A stretch of 64,000 nt of DNA from Triparma columacea (lineage: Eukaryota > Sar > Bolidophyceae > Parmales > Triparmaceae). Each line of letters opens with the position of its first letter. Within the stretch, counting starts at the first letter, position 1. The notes below the pieces were generated by a model, which searched no databases, was not told the origin of the DNA, and worked only from the letters and a program-made list of their open reading frames with translations. Shown piece after piece: positions 30,841 through 42,979 of this stretch. Both the position numbers and the translations under genes were made by a program. The stretch is taken from assembly GCA_030267965.1 (NCBI GenBank), contig BRYA01000141.1:7451-71450 (forward strand). Direction: 5' to 3'.

Positions 30841-32531
30841 ATGTTGTCTATATTGGGTATGATTGGCTACGCCACTCTCTCTTTCCTCACCATCATTACT
30901 CTTCAGTGGTTGTACGAGCTTGTGCGCCTCTGGCACATCCCCTCAAGCCTTTCTCTTCCCCTGGTAAGTTTTGCTGGAGTCCTCGTACGATCAGCCAGTT
31001 TTATCATCTTTATGCCTTTTGTACGATATTTGATAGTTAAATTCCCAATATATTTTGATCTTCTATGTTAAGTCGACCACTGAGTACGTCTCAAATACCA
31101 ATTCGTACGACTTAACAATTAAAAACAATAACATTCTGCAACCCAATCGACTTCCACAACACTTTTACCCCAAGAATATATCCTAACTCCCTCCCAACCT
31201 CTCTCCCTTCCCCCTAGATCGGTCAACTCTACCACCCCCATGCCCCTATGGTGATGAAATTCCTCTCGGGGATGCGTCGCAAGCATGGCAAAATTTTCTC
31301 CTTCTGGCCTGGAAACACCCCCATGGTGGTTGTCATGGAGCCCAAGTGTGTCCGCCAGATCCTCACCGACACCAAGACCTTTGTGAAGGGTAGCGACTAC
31401 TCGAACAAGTTCGCGATCGTCTTTGGAGAGGGCCTTGTCACCAGCAATGGAACCAAGCACAGGCAGGATAGGTCCTGCCTTGCCAAGTACTTTGTTCGCA
31501 GTGGGGTTGAGAATTACCTCGGTTACATGGTCGAAACCACGCAAGACATGATCGAGACCACCCTCCGCCCCGTGGATGGTTCCACCATTGACCTTCAGGA
31601 GTTCTTCCACATGCTCGCCCTCCGTGTCTTTGGTTACTTTTCCGCAGGTCACGATTACAAGAACGACCCCGAGGCCCAGTGGATCAACCACACTGTCTCC
31701 AAAGGCTCCAGTATCATCGGAGAGCACATTGTCCTCGGCCTCCCTGTCTGGTCTTTCATCCCTCGCATCAAGCAGCTCAAGAAGGACGTCCAAAAGATGC
31801 ACGCTCACATTGAGAAGCTCATCAAGAGGCGCCTCTCTGACCGCGCTGCGGGCAAGCCCGAGAACGATGACCCAATGAAGGGGATGCTCGACGCCAACCT
31901 CTCCCGCAAAGAGATGTACGAGCAGTTCACCACCCTCCTCTCCGCCGGACACGACACCACGGCTTTCTTCGGCTGCTACATGGCGTACATGCTCGCCCAG
32001 CACCCCGAGGTCCAGCAGAAAGTCAAGGATGAGGTTAAGGAGGTCCTTGGTGGCCGCACCGACATCACCCCTGAGGACACCAAGAAGATGACCTACACCG
32101 CCAACGTCATGAAGGAGGTCCTCCGCCTCTACACTGTGATCCCCTTCGTCAACCGCACCACAGTGACGGACGTCAAGCTCCGCGATAACGGCCTCTCCCT
32201 CCCCAAGGGCACCACCGCCCTCGTGCCCCTCTGCCTGATGAACCGTGATGGCGACGTCTGGGAGAACCCCAACGAATTCAACCCCGACAGGTTCGCGGAC
32301 CTCAAGATCTCAGACAACTCGGCCAAGCACGGGTACTTGCCCTTCGGCTACGGGTCCCGCACTTGCATCGGCAACACTTTGGCCATGGTTGAGGGGAACG
32401 TGATGTTCGCACTCTTGATGCAGAAAGTTACCTTCACTAAGATCCCTGACTTCAAGCCCAAGATTAGCGCGGGGATTTCATTAGTCAGCACGAACGGTAT
32501 CAGGGTGGGTGTCACCTTCGACAAGGAGTAG
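30841..32531 (+). CDS. Cytochrome P450 monooxygenase
   Basis: Exon 1 (30841-30963, 41 residues) is the membrane anchor (SILGMIGYATLSFLTIITL). Exon 2 (31218-32531) holds the catalytic domain, and they join in phase 0 through GTAAGT...TAG to 478 residues. Diagnostic motifs are the I-helix AGHDTTAF, the K-helix MKEVLRLY (E-x-x-R), FNPDRFAD, and the heme loop FGYGSRTCIG with the axial Cys. It anchors in the ER and uses a reductase for electrons. It is not a CYP51, because the heme and B' motifs differ. The sequence is closest in style to the CYP3/CYP4-like clans that hydroxylate fatty acids, sterols or carotenoids. The substrate is not inferable. Exon 2 uses strongly C-ending codons, suggesting high expression. 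Confidence 0.93.
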
Positions 32532-32774
32532 ATTGCAGGGACAATCAGGGATAGGGAGTTTTGTAGTGCTAGGGGAAGTACGCCGGCCATCGCTCGAACG
32601 AATAGAAAGAGAAATTGCCGACGACACCCAAGGGAGGGAGAGCACGACGAACGAAGTGTTAAGCGTGTTTTATTTTATTGTAAATTGTACAGAATCTTCA
32701 CAACATGACTTATATATAGCAACAAAACTAAATTACAACGCTATTCATAGTACTCATAGCTCCTTCCCACCCCC

Positions 32775-35700
32775 TCACGTGAGGCTGCTCCCGCTCTTCT
32801 TGAAGATCTTGCTCTTCCTCTTGAACCCGAACGTGAACCTCTGCGCCCTCTGTTCCGCCCTTTCCCTGGCGCTCTGCACCGTGCCTCCCGAGGCCCCGCC
32901 CTTGCTCACCCTCCTGATGCTAGTCTTACGAGGCTTGAACATGCTGTCCCCAACCTCTTCCTTCTTCTCCCACGCGGCGCCCCCGGTGGCCCGGTAATTC
33001 CGCTTTTTGGAGAACATGCTACCGGCCTCCAGATTGTCGTCGGGCCCCGCGATTTCGTAGTTCAATCTGCTGTCCCGCCCCTTGTTCTCCTGAAGGTTCT
33101 CAAGGTATTCCGTTGGTAGGTCCTCAACGTCCGCGAAGCCCACGTCGCTCCTCCTGAACGGCGGCGGCTTGTAAGGCTTCGACTCCTGACTTTCCTCCTC
33201 AATCTGGAGTTCTTTATTGATCTCGCCCAGCATCTTCTTCATGGAGCCACTATTCTTGCTGTTGAACATCTTGGTCTTCCTCTTGTACTCCTCCACCACA
33301 TTCTCCTCGGTCTCCACGCTCGGGAGCCTATCCTCCGGGTCCTTCTCCAAGTTGCTAAGGAAGTCGGTGTACTCCTGCAACTGCACAGTGTCCACCTTAA
33401 ACAGGTGGCAGAAGGTCTCCGCCTGCACCGTCATTCTATGACTCTTGGTGCACTGGTGCTGTGCCAGAGACCCGAAGTGCAGCGTCAGCGTCAAGCTTCC
33501 GACCCCTTCCTTCCCATTCTCGTCAACGAGCATGTATTCCTTTTTCTCCTCCTTCCTAATCTGCGAAATAGGAACCGTCAGACCCCCAACGAACTCGTTC
33601 TCTTCAACCCTGTTCCAGTCGTACAGGTTAATATTGATTTCCTTGACGTCCTCGGTGACCTTGGCGTAGTAAATTTCTCTCCAAACGGGCGACCGAGTCA
33701 CCTTTTTCACCGTGCTCTTGATCTTCCCAAATTCTCCGTAGCTGATTTCGATGTAAGGATCGCACGCCCCAAACAAATCCGTCTTCGGTAAGTTCCTCGC
33801 GCTGTGAATGACGGCCCTTAGGCTAGACTTGGGCAGACCGTACTTGTGCACCCTAGCCTCCTCCTCCAAATTACTGATGATCGCCCCACTTTGAAGCGCC
33901 CCTTTGCCCTCAACATCGTCAAACTTCTTCGCCCTACCCTGATGCAAGATGAAGAAATGGTCCTCCTTGCTGTTTATATCGATTATAAGCTCATCAGGAA
34001 TAGCAATCTGCGGGGTGATACTCCTCATTATCGTGCAAACGACACCCCTGCTGAACCTCTTCCCTATAACCTCAGAGGACAACAAAATGTCCTCGCAGTG
34101 CCTCGTAATCACCTTGAGCTTCAATGGCTCGCTGAGCTTGTTCAAGGTCTCCATTGCATCAATATTCTCAAGCTCAGTATCCTCGTAATGGAAATATTCA
34201 AGAACGGCGTTCTGCTTGTCCGCTTTCCCCATGAGCACCTGCGTCATGTATTTCTTGGCGCACTCCAACCTCCGACTATTTGTCCCCGCCTGGTGGTCGC
34301 GGTTCTCAATCAGGGCCGTGAGGACAGCCGTGATACCAGCGTCGCAGATTATGGCCCCAACAATCATGCACATCATGGCAAAGATGCGCTCGGCGTTGTG
34401 TCCTAGACTAACGTTTCCGTACCCAGTGGTTGAAATGGTATAAAAGGCCCAGTACAAGGCAAGGATATACTGATGCCCCCTAAGCTCCGCGGGGGTATAA
34501 TTCCACTCTGTCGCATTGCTCATGTTGTTCACTTCCAGCCAGCTGACCTTGTCATCTTCTTGCAGCAGCCTTCCAATGAGGAAGAACATGGACGCCATCC
34601 AGTGGGCGATGAAGAGCACGCCGATGAACATTTCGAATATCCTAATGGACCCGTTGGTCGCCCTGTAATCCACCAACCACTCGACCAGATCAACCAAGTT
34701 ACTCAAATACTGAGAGAACCTGTTCATTCTAATGAACTGCAAAAAGTTGTACATCCAAATCCACTCCCCCTCGCCCTTACCAGACACGGCATACACCAAG
34801 AAGAAGACAGGGAGAACGCTCACTGCGTCCCACAAGAAGCCGCCGTTCTTGATATATTCCATCCTGAACTGCTTCCTGTCCCTGACAAGTTGACCCTCCT
34901 TCACTACGGCGAAATGCTGAAGGTGAAGGTACAAATCCACACAGAAGAAAACCTCGACGATGCCCAGCATCACTAGCTCGACGATTTGAACGTCGCCCCC
35001 GAAGGCCGCCTTGTAGGGGATTATGTAGATGTAGTAACCGGTAAATAACAGGGCGAAAAAGTTCCAAATTCGGACGAACGCATCGTCAGGGTTTGCGACC
35101 CAGTACTTGACGTCGTCCTCCTCGGCCTTCTCCATCATGAGCTTTTGCATCTTGGCGTTAGCCAAATTTGACTTGAGCTTCTTGATGAGATGAGAAACGG
35201 ACTTCTTATTTAGGGAGGCAACGTTCTCTTCGTACTCCGTCTTGAACTCGTTGGTGATGCGCTCGGAGGTGAGGAGCTTCCAAAAGCGGTCCCAGGTTAG
35301 GATGAAGGCTTGCGCGTGGTCCTCCGCAAGAGCTGTGCAAGGCTGGATGGCGCGCATAAAGAATTCTCCCTCTCCGATGACGGTATCACTCAGGGTAGTG
35401 TAAGCAACCCCCGTAGTCTGACTGATCAACTTCACGGAACCTTTGAAAAGAAGGTACATTGAGTTGCAAATTTCGCCGCTGTAAAACAAGATGTCGCCAG
35501 GCATGTACTTGCACAAGCTTAGCTCGTTGGTAAAGAGTGCGACAAAGTCCCTATGAGTGTCCTTGACGAAGAATAGATTCTTGACCTGGTGACCAATGAT
35601 CTCCCAGCGGACTTCCTTGGCCAGAGCGCTGGGGATATACTCGAGGATGACGTTCGCGTTCACCCCCGACTGGTGCTCCCAAAGGTAGTCGAAATAGGAG

Positions 35701-38700
35701 AGGATGTGTCCGGAAAGCTTCTCGTCCAACGCCTCATGGTTCATGTAGGACTTGATCCCGTCCACCTGCTTCTTGAAGAGGGTCATGGTGACGTCAAGCT
35801 GGGCGACTATGTCCTCCAGATTAGCAATGATGTAGGTGTAGATGAGGGTACCAACAATGAGGGCAAGTATGTTAAAGTAAATTTCGTTCATATTCTCGAG
35901 CGAAGCCGAAATATCGCCGTAGCCGACGGTAGTCAGGGTAGCAGTAGCCCAATAGATGGAGTGGATGTACTGGGAAGTCGTCGTCGAAGTCGAAATGCCG
36001 TCAGTACAAATGGTGGGGTCCGTGTTGTTGTTAACCATGATGCACGCGCCGTCCGCCCAGCTCCCTGTCCTATCCTGGAGGTGCTTCATGAGGGCGATGA
36101 AGAAGAAGATGCACCCAAAATAGTGCGAGCAGAAAAACGTGAAGATCATCAACTTAGATATCTTCAGGGAGTTCTTCTTGATCTTCCAGCCCCTCTTAAG
36201 GGCGGCCTTTTCCAAGTAGTCTGTTAGGGGGGCGACCTCCTTGACCCTCAGAAGTTTGTTCAGCCTAAGGACACTGAATGCCTGGACGACACTGAGCTTC
36301 AAGCTTGATGCATCAAGAGAGAAAAGTAAGAGCTCAAGTGGAACACAGGATATGATGTGGATAATCCAGGGATCCTTGAGGCGGTAATTCTTGAATATCA
36401 TCATGCGCTCGTGGATGAAATGATCTTCCTCGTAGAAGCCCAAGAAAAACATACGGATGAAGACGTCTAAAATGAGAATCAGGTCGCAGAGGTAATCAAG
36501 GGCCACATTCACAGGTTTGATTTCGTTGTAGACCTCTTCCACTGGCGCATCGTTGGGATTTTTCGGGTTGTCGTAGTATTTGCCGTGATCGTACGCAAAA
36601 GCAATACGGAAAGGAATGATGAGAAGGTTGTAGACCAACGCAATTAGCACGAAAATCTTCCACAACTGCAGCACGGGCGTGTTGGGTTTGAAGACTTTGG
36701 CATTCCCTGCCCTCGCCGCCGCGAGGATCGGGGCAAGTTCAGCGGCGGTCATGGTGAGGGAAGATCTGCGTTTCTTGATAGAAGCTTTGCTGATCATGTC
36801 CTGGAGCATGTCCTTCATTCCGGGCCACTCGCATACCAAGGCGTTGAAGGTGGCGCGGCTGAAGAACCATAATTCACTTTCCACGGTGCTCTTGGCTTTG
36901 AAAGGGTTCATCTCCCAGTGATTTATCAAGGCATCTTCCGCAAAGCTCGTGTTCGCGCCGAGACGGCTGCTGAGCTTGTTGTCAAACGTCAGCAGCTCAA
37001 CTTGTCCAGATTTGATGAAATACATACCGTTGGCGGGGGAGGCATCAAGGATGTAGTTTCCCGTTCCATAAAAGAGCTGCTCAAGATTGAGCATCACCGA
37101 GCGTACAAATCCTGGTTCGCAGTCAGCAAAGAAGTCGCAGGCTAGCACCATGTCAGACGTGATGTGTAACATCATGTCGTCTCGAAGGTTGGAGGGCAGG
37201 TTGTTTTGGAGAAATTGCTGCTCCTCGATGCCGCCCCTTTCCTGCTCGACGTACTTGAAGTAAGTCTCGATCCTAAGCTGAAGGTCCATGTTGATCCCCT
37301 GGTCGGAAAGGAAGGACTGGACAACCTTCCTCCTGTGCTCTACGTTCTCCTCCGAAACGTCGATGTTGTGAACGAACGAGGTGACGTTGGCAATAATGGC
37401 GGCGCAAAAGGCTGCCCCGATAGCCCCGGTGATGAGGGCAAATGTGGTTTGCGGTATGGTCTCGGGGCAAATATCTCCGTACCCTACAGTGGTGACGGTT
37501 GTGAAGGTCCAGTAGAAGGAGGGCCAGAAAGAGTTCTCGTTCGCGAACTTTCCCCCACTCTGCCATTCTGCGTGGTGGCTAGGGTGATGAAAGTATATAA
37601 TGTCCCAAGCAGCACATACCCACGTCACGAGAACAATTGTCACACACGACATCTGGAGTGATGCGCGAGCGGCAGCAGGAACTACGAAGTCGTAGACGTC
37701 CTCCATATGCTTCACCCACTCGGCAATATAGGTATGAAACTGGAAGAAACGAACGAGACGAAGGAGCCTGAAGTAGGACCATAAGTGGGACCCAAATGGT
37801 GCCAGGCCGAGGACATCAATGGGTATTGACGAGAAGACGTCAATTTTAAAGCGGAAGGAGCCCGTGTAATTCTGTTGAATGAGAGATTTGTCAGTGACAA
37901 TGTTCTCTCTTCCTGTCGTGATGTCTAGGTACGCAAACACGCGGGTATGGAGGAAGATGTCGACGAAAAAGACAACGTCGATGACGTAGTCCAAGATAAG
38001 GGAATAATCGAAGGGCGGCTTAAAATTAGGGTCAGGGCTGCAATGGTCGAATAAGAAGCAAAAGAGGCGAGGAAGGAATGAAATATTTACGACAACGGGT
38101 TAGAATCGGACAAAGTGCCTTAACAGGTGTAAATGTCGTCTTTGGTGCAGTACTTTTGGTTTTTGCCCGTTCTTACCTGTACTCGCTCCGTATCCGGACA
38201 GGAATCATGATCGAAAGGTAGAGAGTAGATAGCATCAGGAGGATGTCCCAGTATACGTGAAATACGTCGTATGGCATTATGATGCCCTTGTGAGTTTGGT
38301 CTGACGTCTCGGCCATCATCGCCTGCATTTTGGTGGAGGTCTTGTTCATGTTTTCGTGTAGTTTGCAAAACTTCGCTATTTTCTCTTCGTAAATCTTTTT
38401 GGTCTGGGCGAGCCCTTCGTCCTTTTTATCCGAGCCCCGGAAGTGGCCCTGTTTCATAAGCTTCGAAATGTTCTTCATGGCGGGGAGCTTGAGAACTTCC
38501 CTTAAACCTCCTATAGTGAGAACAATGGTCTCCGCAAATACGTCGGCCTTAGCGCCGAATTGATGCTCCACGCCAAAGAGGAGCTGGTAGTCCCCGATGT
38601 AGTCGCCGGGGCGAAGAGAGAAAATTGACTGCGTCATTCCAGCCGTGTTGATCTCTATTTGACCAGAGGTGACGACAAACATTTCCCTCTGGCGTTCTTT

Positions 38701-40492
38701 CTGGAAGATGAGGATGGACCCAGGCGCATATGTACGGAGGAGGAGCTGCTCGGCAATCGCTTCGTGAAAGGTGACGCTCCTATTCTTGAAGAAGGGGACA
38801 ACGGTGACTTTCTTCAAGTGCAAATGCTGGATGTCGGACCTAATTTTCATGGGCAGACTCTTCAAGATATGTTCCTCCAATATGCCGTACTGCTTCATGT
38901 ACAGATAGTCGAAGTATATCTTGATTCGCTGTTTGAGTCCCTCCGGCACTTCTCGCATATCCATGTAGCCGTTCATTACGTCCATCTCCTGCCGGAAGCG
39001 CATCCGTAGGACGTCAACATTGGCCAGAAGGGACGTCATGTTGGCAATCACGAGCCCGTAAATGAAAGTTCCGAGAATCATGAAAAAGATGGCGAACGTT
39101 TGCTCTGACCAATTCTGGGGGATGACAGAGTCTCCATACCCTATAGTGAAGAGGGTCTGCATCATAAAGTAGATTGCTCGGATGAACCGCGCGTCGGTGT
39201 GCTGAGACCCGAAAGTGTCTTGGGGAATCTGCCCCGTGTCGAGCTCTATCTCACTTTTTGTCCGGTTGTGACAGTAATCTTCGGAGGCTGTTGGGTATAG
39301 AAGAGGATCTCCTACGACCCACGTTGCTGTTTCTAGGGTACAGACGTCTACGAGGAAGGGAGTTAGCAAAAGATGGGGTGGGGTGGGGTGGGGTGGGGTG
39401 GAGTCGGTTGAGGAGGGAAGAAGACTGTAAGGGAGAAGAGGGGAGGGGTCTAGTCTGAAGTCTCACCTATGTCTTCGTCAATGTAACCCAAGCTGTAGTA
39501 CAAGCAGCCCAGCCCTGTATTGCCCAGGAGGATGAAAAATAAGAGAACACCCATCCTGGGGTGGCGGCGCGGGGAGCACGGAGCGAGGAGTCAATTAGTT
39601 TTTGTTTGTGGAGAGGGGGGAAGGGGGGGGGGGCTCGGCCGGCCAAAAACTCCCCAACACTCACCTGTACATGCTCTCATTCACCTTCACCTGCCTCATC
39701 TCAGCGAGATAATTCTTGAAAGTCGTGAACTGGGGAGTGAAGAGGAATATTCTCATCATACGGGGAAGCTGAAGCAGAATGAGAAGGGACCTTGTGACGA
39801 CATCAGGATCCAGGGAGCACGTCAAAATCGTGAAAAAAGGCTGTGACGAAGCAACCACATTTATCCAGAAGGATGAAGAGCGCATGAAGTGCGCCCGGAT
39901 AGCCGCCTTGTTTGCGACCACAACCTTCGTCTCAGCATCCTCGAAGGCGAAGAAAAAGTTGAGCCCAGTGTCAACCCAGAAGAGCATATCGATTAGGAAA
40001 TCGAACCAGAAACCTCCTGACTCGTAGCAGTACATGTCCTCGACCCTGCTGTACAGAATCATAATTTGTAGTGGGGTATAAAAACAATTGTAGGATACGA
40101 ACAAGAACACAAACACATCCCATGTGTTTCTGAACTTCGAGAAGGGGAAAAGCCACTGGGGGACAGTGTCATGGTCTTCGTAATTTGTGTTGTCAGTAGG
40201 CAGTACTGTAGCATGTATCTGTTTGGCCGCGGCCAATTTTGTAAACATTTTTGTTGTCTGTGAGTGGGAATGCAGGAGCAACGGCGAGAGAGTGTGAGGG
40301 GAAATGGGAGGGGGGACGGGGGAGATTCAGGCGGATTCGGCGCACCTTCATCTTGAGGATCTCTTTTGGGCTTCTACTCCCCCCTGGGCGCGCGCTCTCT
40401 GACACAGGAAGCGGTTGGTAGGTACCATCCTCCTCTATGGAATTGAGCGAAGGTATTTCCTCAATCTCTGGGGAAATTTTCGCTTTCACCAT
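32775..40492 (-). CDS. Four-repeat CNBD potassium channel in one chain, with C-terminal C2 domain (CNGK-like)
   Basis: Five exons (40492-40346, 40257-39665, 39555-39467, 39347-38177, 38037-32775) close in frame to 2420 residues. Four homologous units each have six membrane segments, a pore helix and a C-linker/CNBD-like region. Selectivity filters are IGYGDS (about residue 346), TVGYGDI (852), TVGYGDI (1372) and TTGYGNV (1873). S4 charges are visible, e.g. FRLLRLVRF in unit 2 and LRLNKLLRV in unit 3. C-linker/CNBD-like regions follow the units. After unit 4 comes a C2 domain (about 2073-2186: AVIHSARNLPKTDLFGACDPYIEI) and a basic tail. Single-chain four-repeat channels of this kind are known as CNGK/tetraKCNG in sea-urchin sperm and some protists. 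K+ selectivity is inferred from GYG; gating by cyclic nucleotide is doubtful (see findings). Confidence 0.92.
39374..39404. repeat. GGGGT pentamer repeat in channel intron 3
   Basis: About six GGGGT/GGGGTG units lie inside the intron between exons 3 and 4 of the channel gene. Confidence 0.85.
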
Positions 40493-40696
40493 TATTTACA
40501 AAGTCCAGAAGGACCTGGTCAGGGTGTTGGGGTCGTAGGGGAGGGGAGATAGGTCGATATGAATAGGTAGACGTCAGTGGGGGAAGGAATTTGAAAATAA
40601 AATCACTTTTGCAATTAACAGCATTCATCACAATCTGGGTTCAGGAGATTGAAGAGTTTCTGGGAAACTGGGAAAAAGACTTGGGTTGAAAATGAA

Positions 40697-42394
40697 ATGA
40701 TCTTCTCCGTCATCTTGGCATTAGTTTGGCTAGCAATATGTGGGGCTGCGGGAGGGGACTCTCGAGAGTTCGAAAGTAGGCGACCTGGGCGGGGATGGGT
40801 TTTCAGGTCACCCCTCGACTTGCACACTTATGAGGTTTCGACGACTCTTTCTTCTGTGCTGATTGAGGTGGAGGGTGGGGAGAGAGGGGAAGTTGTGCTG
40901 TGCGAGTTTGATAAAACGTTCTCTTTGAGGGAGACCTTCAATGAGGACGGCCTTGCACGCATTTACGCTGAAGGAGTTTTTGTTGGGAGTCATTTTGTGA
41001 CCTTGAAGAGAGGTGGTGGGGGGGAGGTGGTGCAAAGCGTAATGTTTGACTTGGTTTGGAGGGGGGGGGCGGGGGGAGTGCAAGAGGTAGTCGAGATGGA
41101 GGTAAAGCAGGAGGCAATCGAGGTGGACATAGAACAGAAGGAGCAGGAGGTAACGCAATATGTTGGTGGTGGAGGAGAGAGTTCACCGATGGCCGATGGT
41201 ACTCCCAGGGTCGTGTTTGTTGACACTGTTCCGACCAATAGCATTGACGGACAACGGGCTGTGTGGATCTCACAAATAGAAATGGGAGATACATCGCTGG
41301 CATCAGCATTTCAGTACGAGTACATCTTTGTCGGAGACTGGAGCAAAGATAGCGTAGTGGTTCAAGCCGTCGAGGAGGTAGGCGGGATACCAAAGTTTGT
41401 CATGGGGCAGTTGGTCGATAGCGATGAGGATGCCGAGGTCATCAACCAAATGTTCAAGAGGGTTAAAAAATTTGAGGAATTGAAGGATGAAATCTTGATC
41501 GAAGCCTTTGGGGGGTTATGTGAGGCGGTACGGGGGGGCAATGTGGGGGTGGTGATGATGCACCAAGAGCTAAGAAACATCCACGACCACTACGTTGTCG
41601 AGCTCATGAGGATTTGCGGATGTAAGAGGGTAGTGGTCGAGCTTCCACTGATGCCCACAAAAATCGTGCTTTCTGTGTCACCCGACCTTTTTGTTGCTCC
41701 AAGCGACTTCGTCAGGCGTGAATACAGGAGATTGGGGGGTAAAGGGATCGTCGAGGTCGTCAACCCCGGTGTGGAGATTGTCGCAGATGGTAGTGAGGTT
41801 GGCGAGGTAAGGAAAAGGGGAAGCGGGAAGATTGTCCAGATCGCCGCAGTCATGCGCCTCGATCCAGATAAGAACCCACTTCTCCTCCTCAAAGGCCTCT
41901 CGCATGTTGCCAACGTATGCGAGAGGGTTAATGTGAAGGTTGCAGGAGACGGTAAGCTTAGAGAAGATCTCAGTAAGGCCGCCAATAGCCTAGGACTGAC
42001 CTGTGTTGAGTTCTTAGGACCTCAAAACAAGACAGAGGTTGACGAACTCCTCAAAACGAGCGAAATCTTCGTCAACCCAAGCACATACAATCTTCAGACT
42101 TGGGGAATCGCCAACCTTGAGGCCATGGCGAGGGGGCTAGCGGTGATCGCCTTTAACGTGGGAGGGACAGCAGACTACTTGCTTAACGACATGAATTGCG
42201 TTGTCCCTAACTTCAGCGGGGAGGGCATCGGAGAGGCGATCGAACTCCTCCTTATTGACACCACGTTGAGAACAAGGCTGGGGCGCGCAGCCAGGGCCAC
42301 CGCAAAGGGGCACAGCGCCACTCGCATGAGGGAGCGATACCAATATATATATACAAGACGGAGACGGGGGGTGAAGATGATGGAGGAGTCATAA
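40697..42394 (+). CDS. GT4-family glycosyltransferase, secretory
   Basis: A single exon encodes 565 residues. The first ATG (40697) gives a signal peptide or anchor (MIFSVILALVWLAICGAAG). The N-terminal 140 residues resemble no known domain. The middle contains the Rossmann-like acceptor domain (HDHYVVELMRICGCKRVVV), and the C-terminal GT-B donor domain is clear: IAAVMRLDPDKNPLLLLKGL, VKVAGDGKLREDL, VEFLGPQNKTEVDELLK and FVNPSTYNLQTWGIANLEAMARG. The last one is the E-x7-E-type nucleotide-sugar site of GT4 enzymes. It probably adds a sugar in the ER or Golgi, or at the cell surface. Donor and acceptor are unknown. It is divergent from the channel gene with a 204-bp spacer. Confidence 0.85.
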   Translation: MIFSVILALVWLAICGAAGGDSREFESRRPGRGWVFRSPLDLHTYEVSTTLSSVLIEVEGGERGEVVLCEFDKTFSLRETFNEDGLARIYAEGVFVGSHFVTLKRGGGGEVVQSVMFDLVWRGGAGGVQEVVEMEVKQEAIEVDIEQKEQEVTQYVGGGGESSPMADGTPRVVFVDTVPTNSIDGQRAVWISQIEMGDTSLASAFQYEYIFVGDWSKDSVVVQAVEEVGGIPKFVMGQLVDSDEDAEVINQMFKRVKKFEELKDEILIEAFGGLCEAVRGGNVGVVMMHQELRNIHDHYVVELMRICGCKRVVVELPLMPTKIVLSVSPDLFVAPSDFVRREYRRLGGKGIVEVVNPGVEIVADGSEVGEVRKRGSGKIVQIAAVMRLDPDKNPLLLLKGLSHVANVCERVNVKVAGDGKLREDLSKAANSLGLTCVEFLGPQNKTEVDELLKTSEIFVNPSTYNLQTWGIANLEAMARGLAVIAFNVGGTADYLLNDMNCVVPNFSGEGIGEAIELLLIDTTLRTRLGRAARATAKGHSATRMRERYQYIYTRRRRGVKMMEES

Positions 42395-42979
42395 ATTTTT
42401 GTTTGTTGATATTTTGAATATATAGCAGTGTGGCCAGTGTATGTTGCGTAACACATGGGGAGGCTCAGCGGCGCGGAAATAGCGCTAAACTCACAAAAAC
42501 TGATGCCAACTTGACAAGTCAAAACGGAAAAAAATGTTGGTCCTCAGTGAACTGAAAAATGTACCAATTGTTATATGGGCTTGCGATATTCACTTAAATA
42601 GATCATTATTGTTATATTTAAATATTTGATTGCAAGTATTTGTTATTTCTAAAGCGAAGACTAAGTCATTTTTCATTTTTACCTTTTAATCTTTATCTAT
42701 ATACCACATATCATATTCAATACATAATTTATGAATTATGATTTGATATGACTTTTAGATGCAATGAAAACTGCCCAAAAAAATATTTTTTAGAATAAGT
42801 TTGACGATTTTGAGATACAGAATTTTACGTTTTATATGATCCGTTACTATTATATATATTTTTAAGAACAATGAATTGTCCTATATGGCGTTTTCAACAC
42901 ACAGCGATAAAAACATAGGCCTCCATCTACACACTTGCTCCCCATACTGTCGACCGCGCCGCCCCCACCCACCGGTATC
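42395..42979. other. AT-rich intergenic region
   Basis: About 585 bp without coding frames. From roughly 42530 to 42870 the sequence is conspicuously A+T-rich compared with the rest of the window, with runs such as TATATATA and a near-palindrome around 42725-42745. No RNA gene or transposon end is identified. Confidence 0.6.

Noticed and set aside
30841..32531. Cytochrome P450 considered as CYP51 sterol 14-demethylase
   Set aside because: The heme loop FGYGSRTCIG and other motifs do not match CYP51 signatures, so no family number is given.
33846..36227. Long forward frames opposite the channel gene
   Set aside because: They are antisense to the strongly conserved channel repeats and show no domains.
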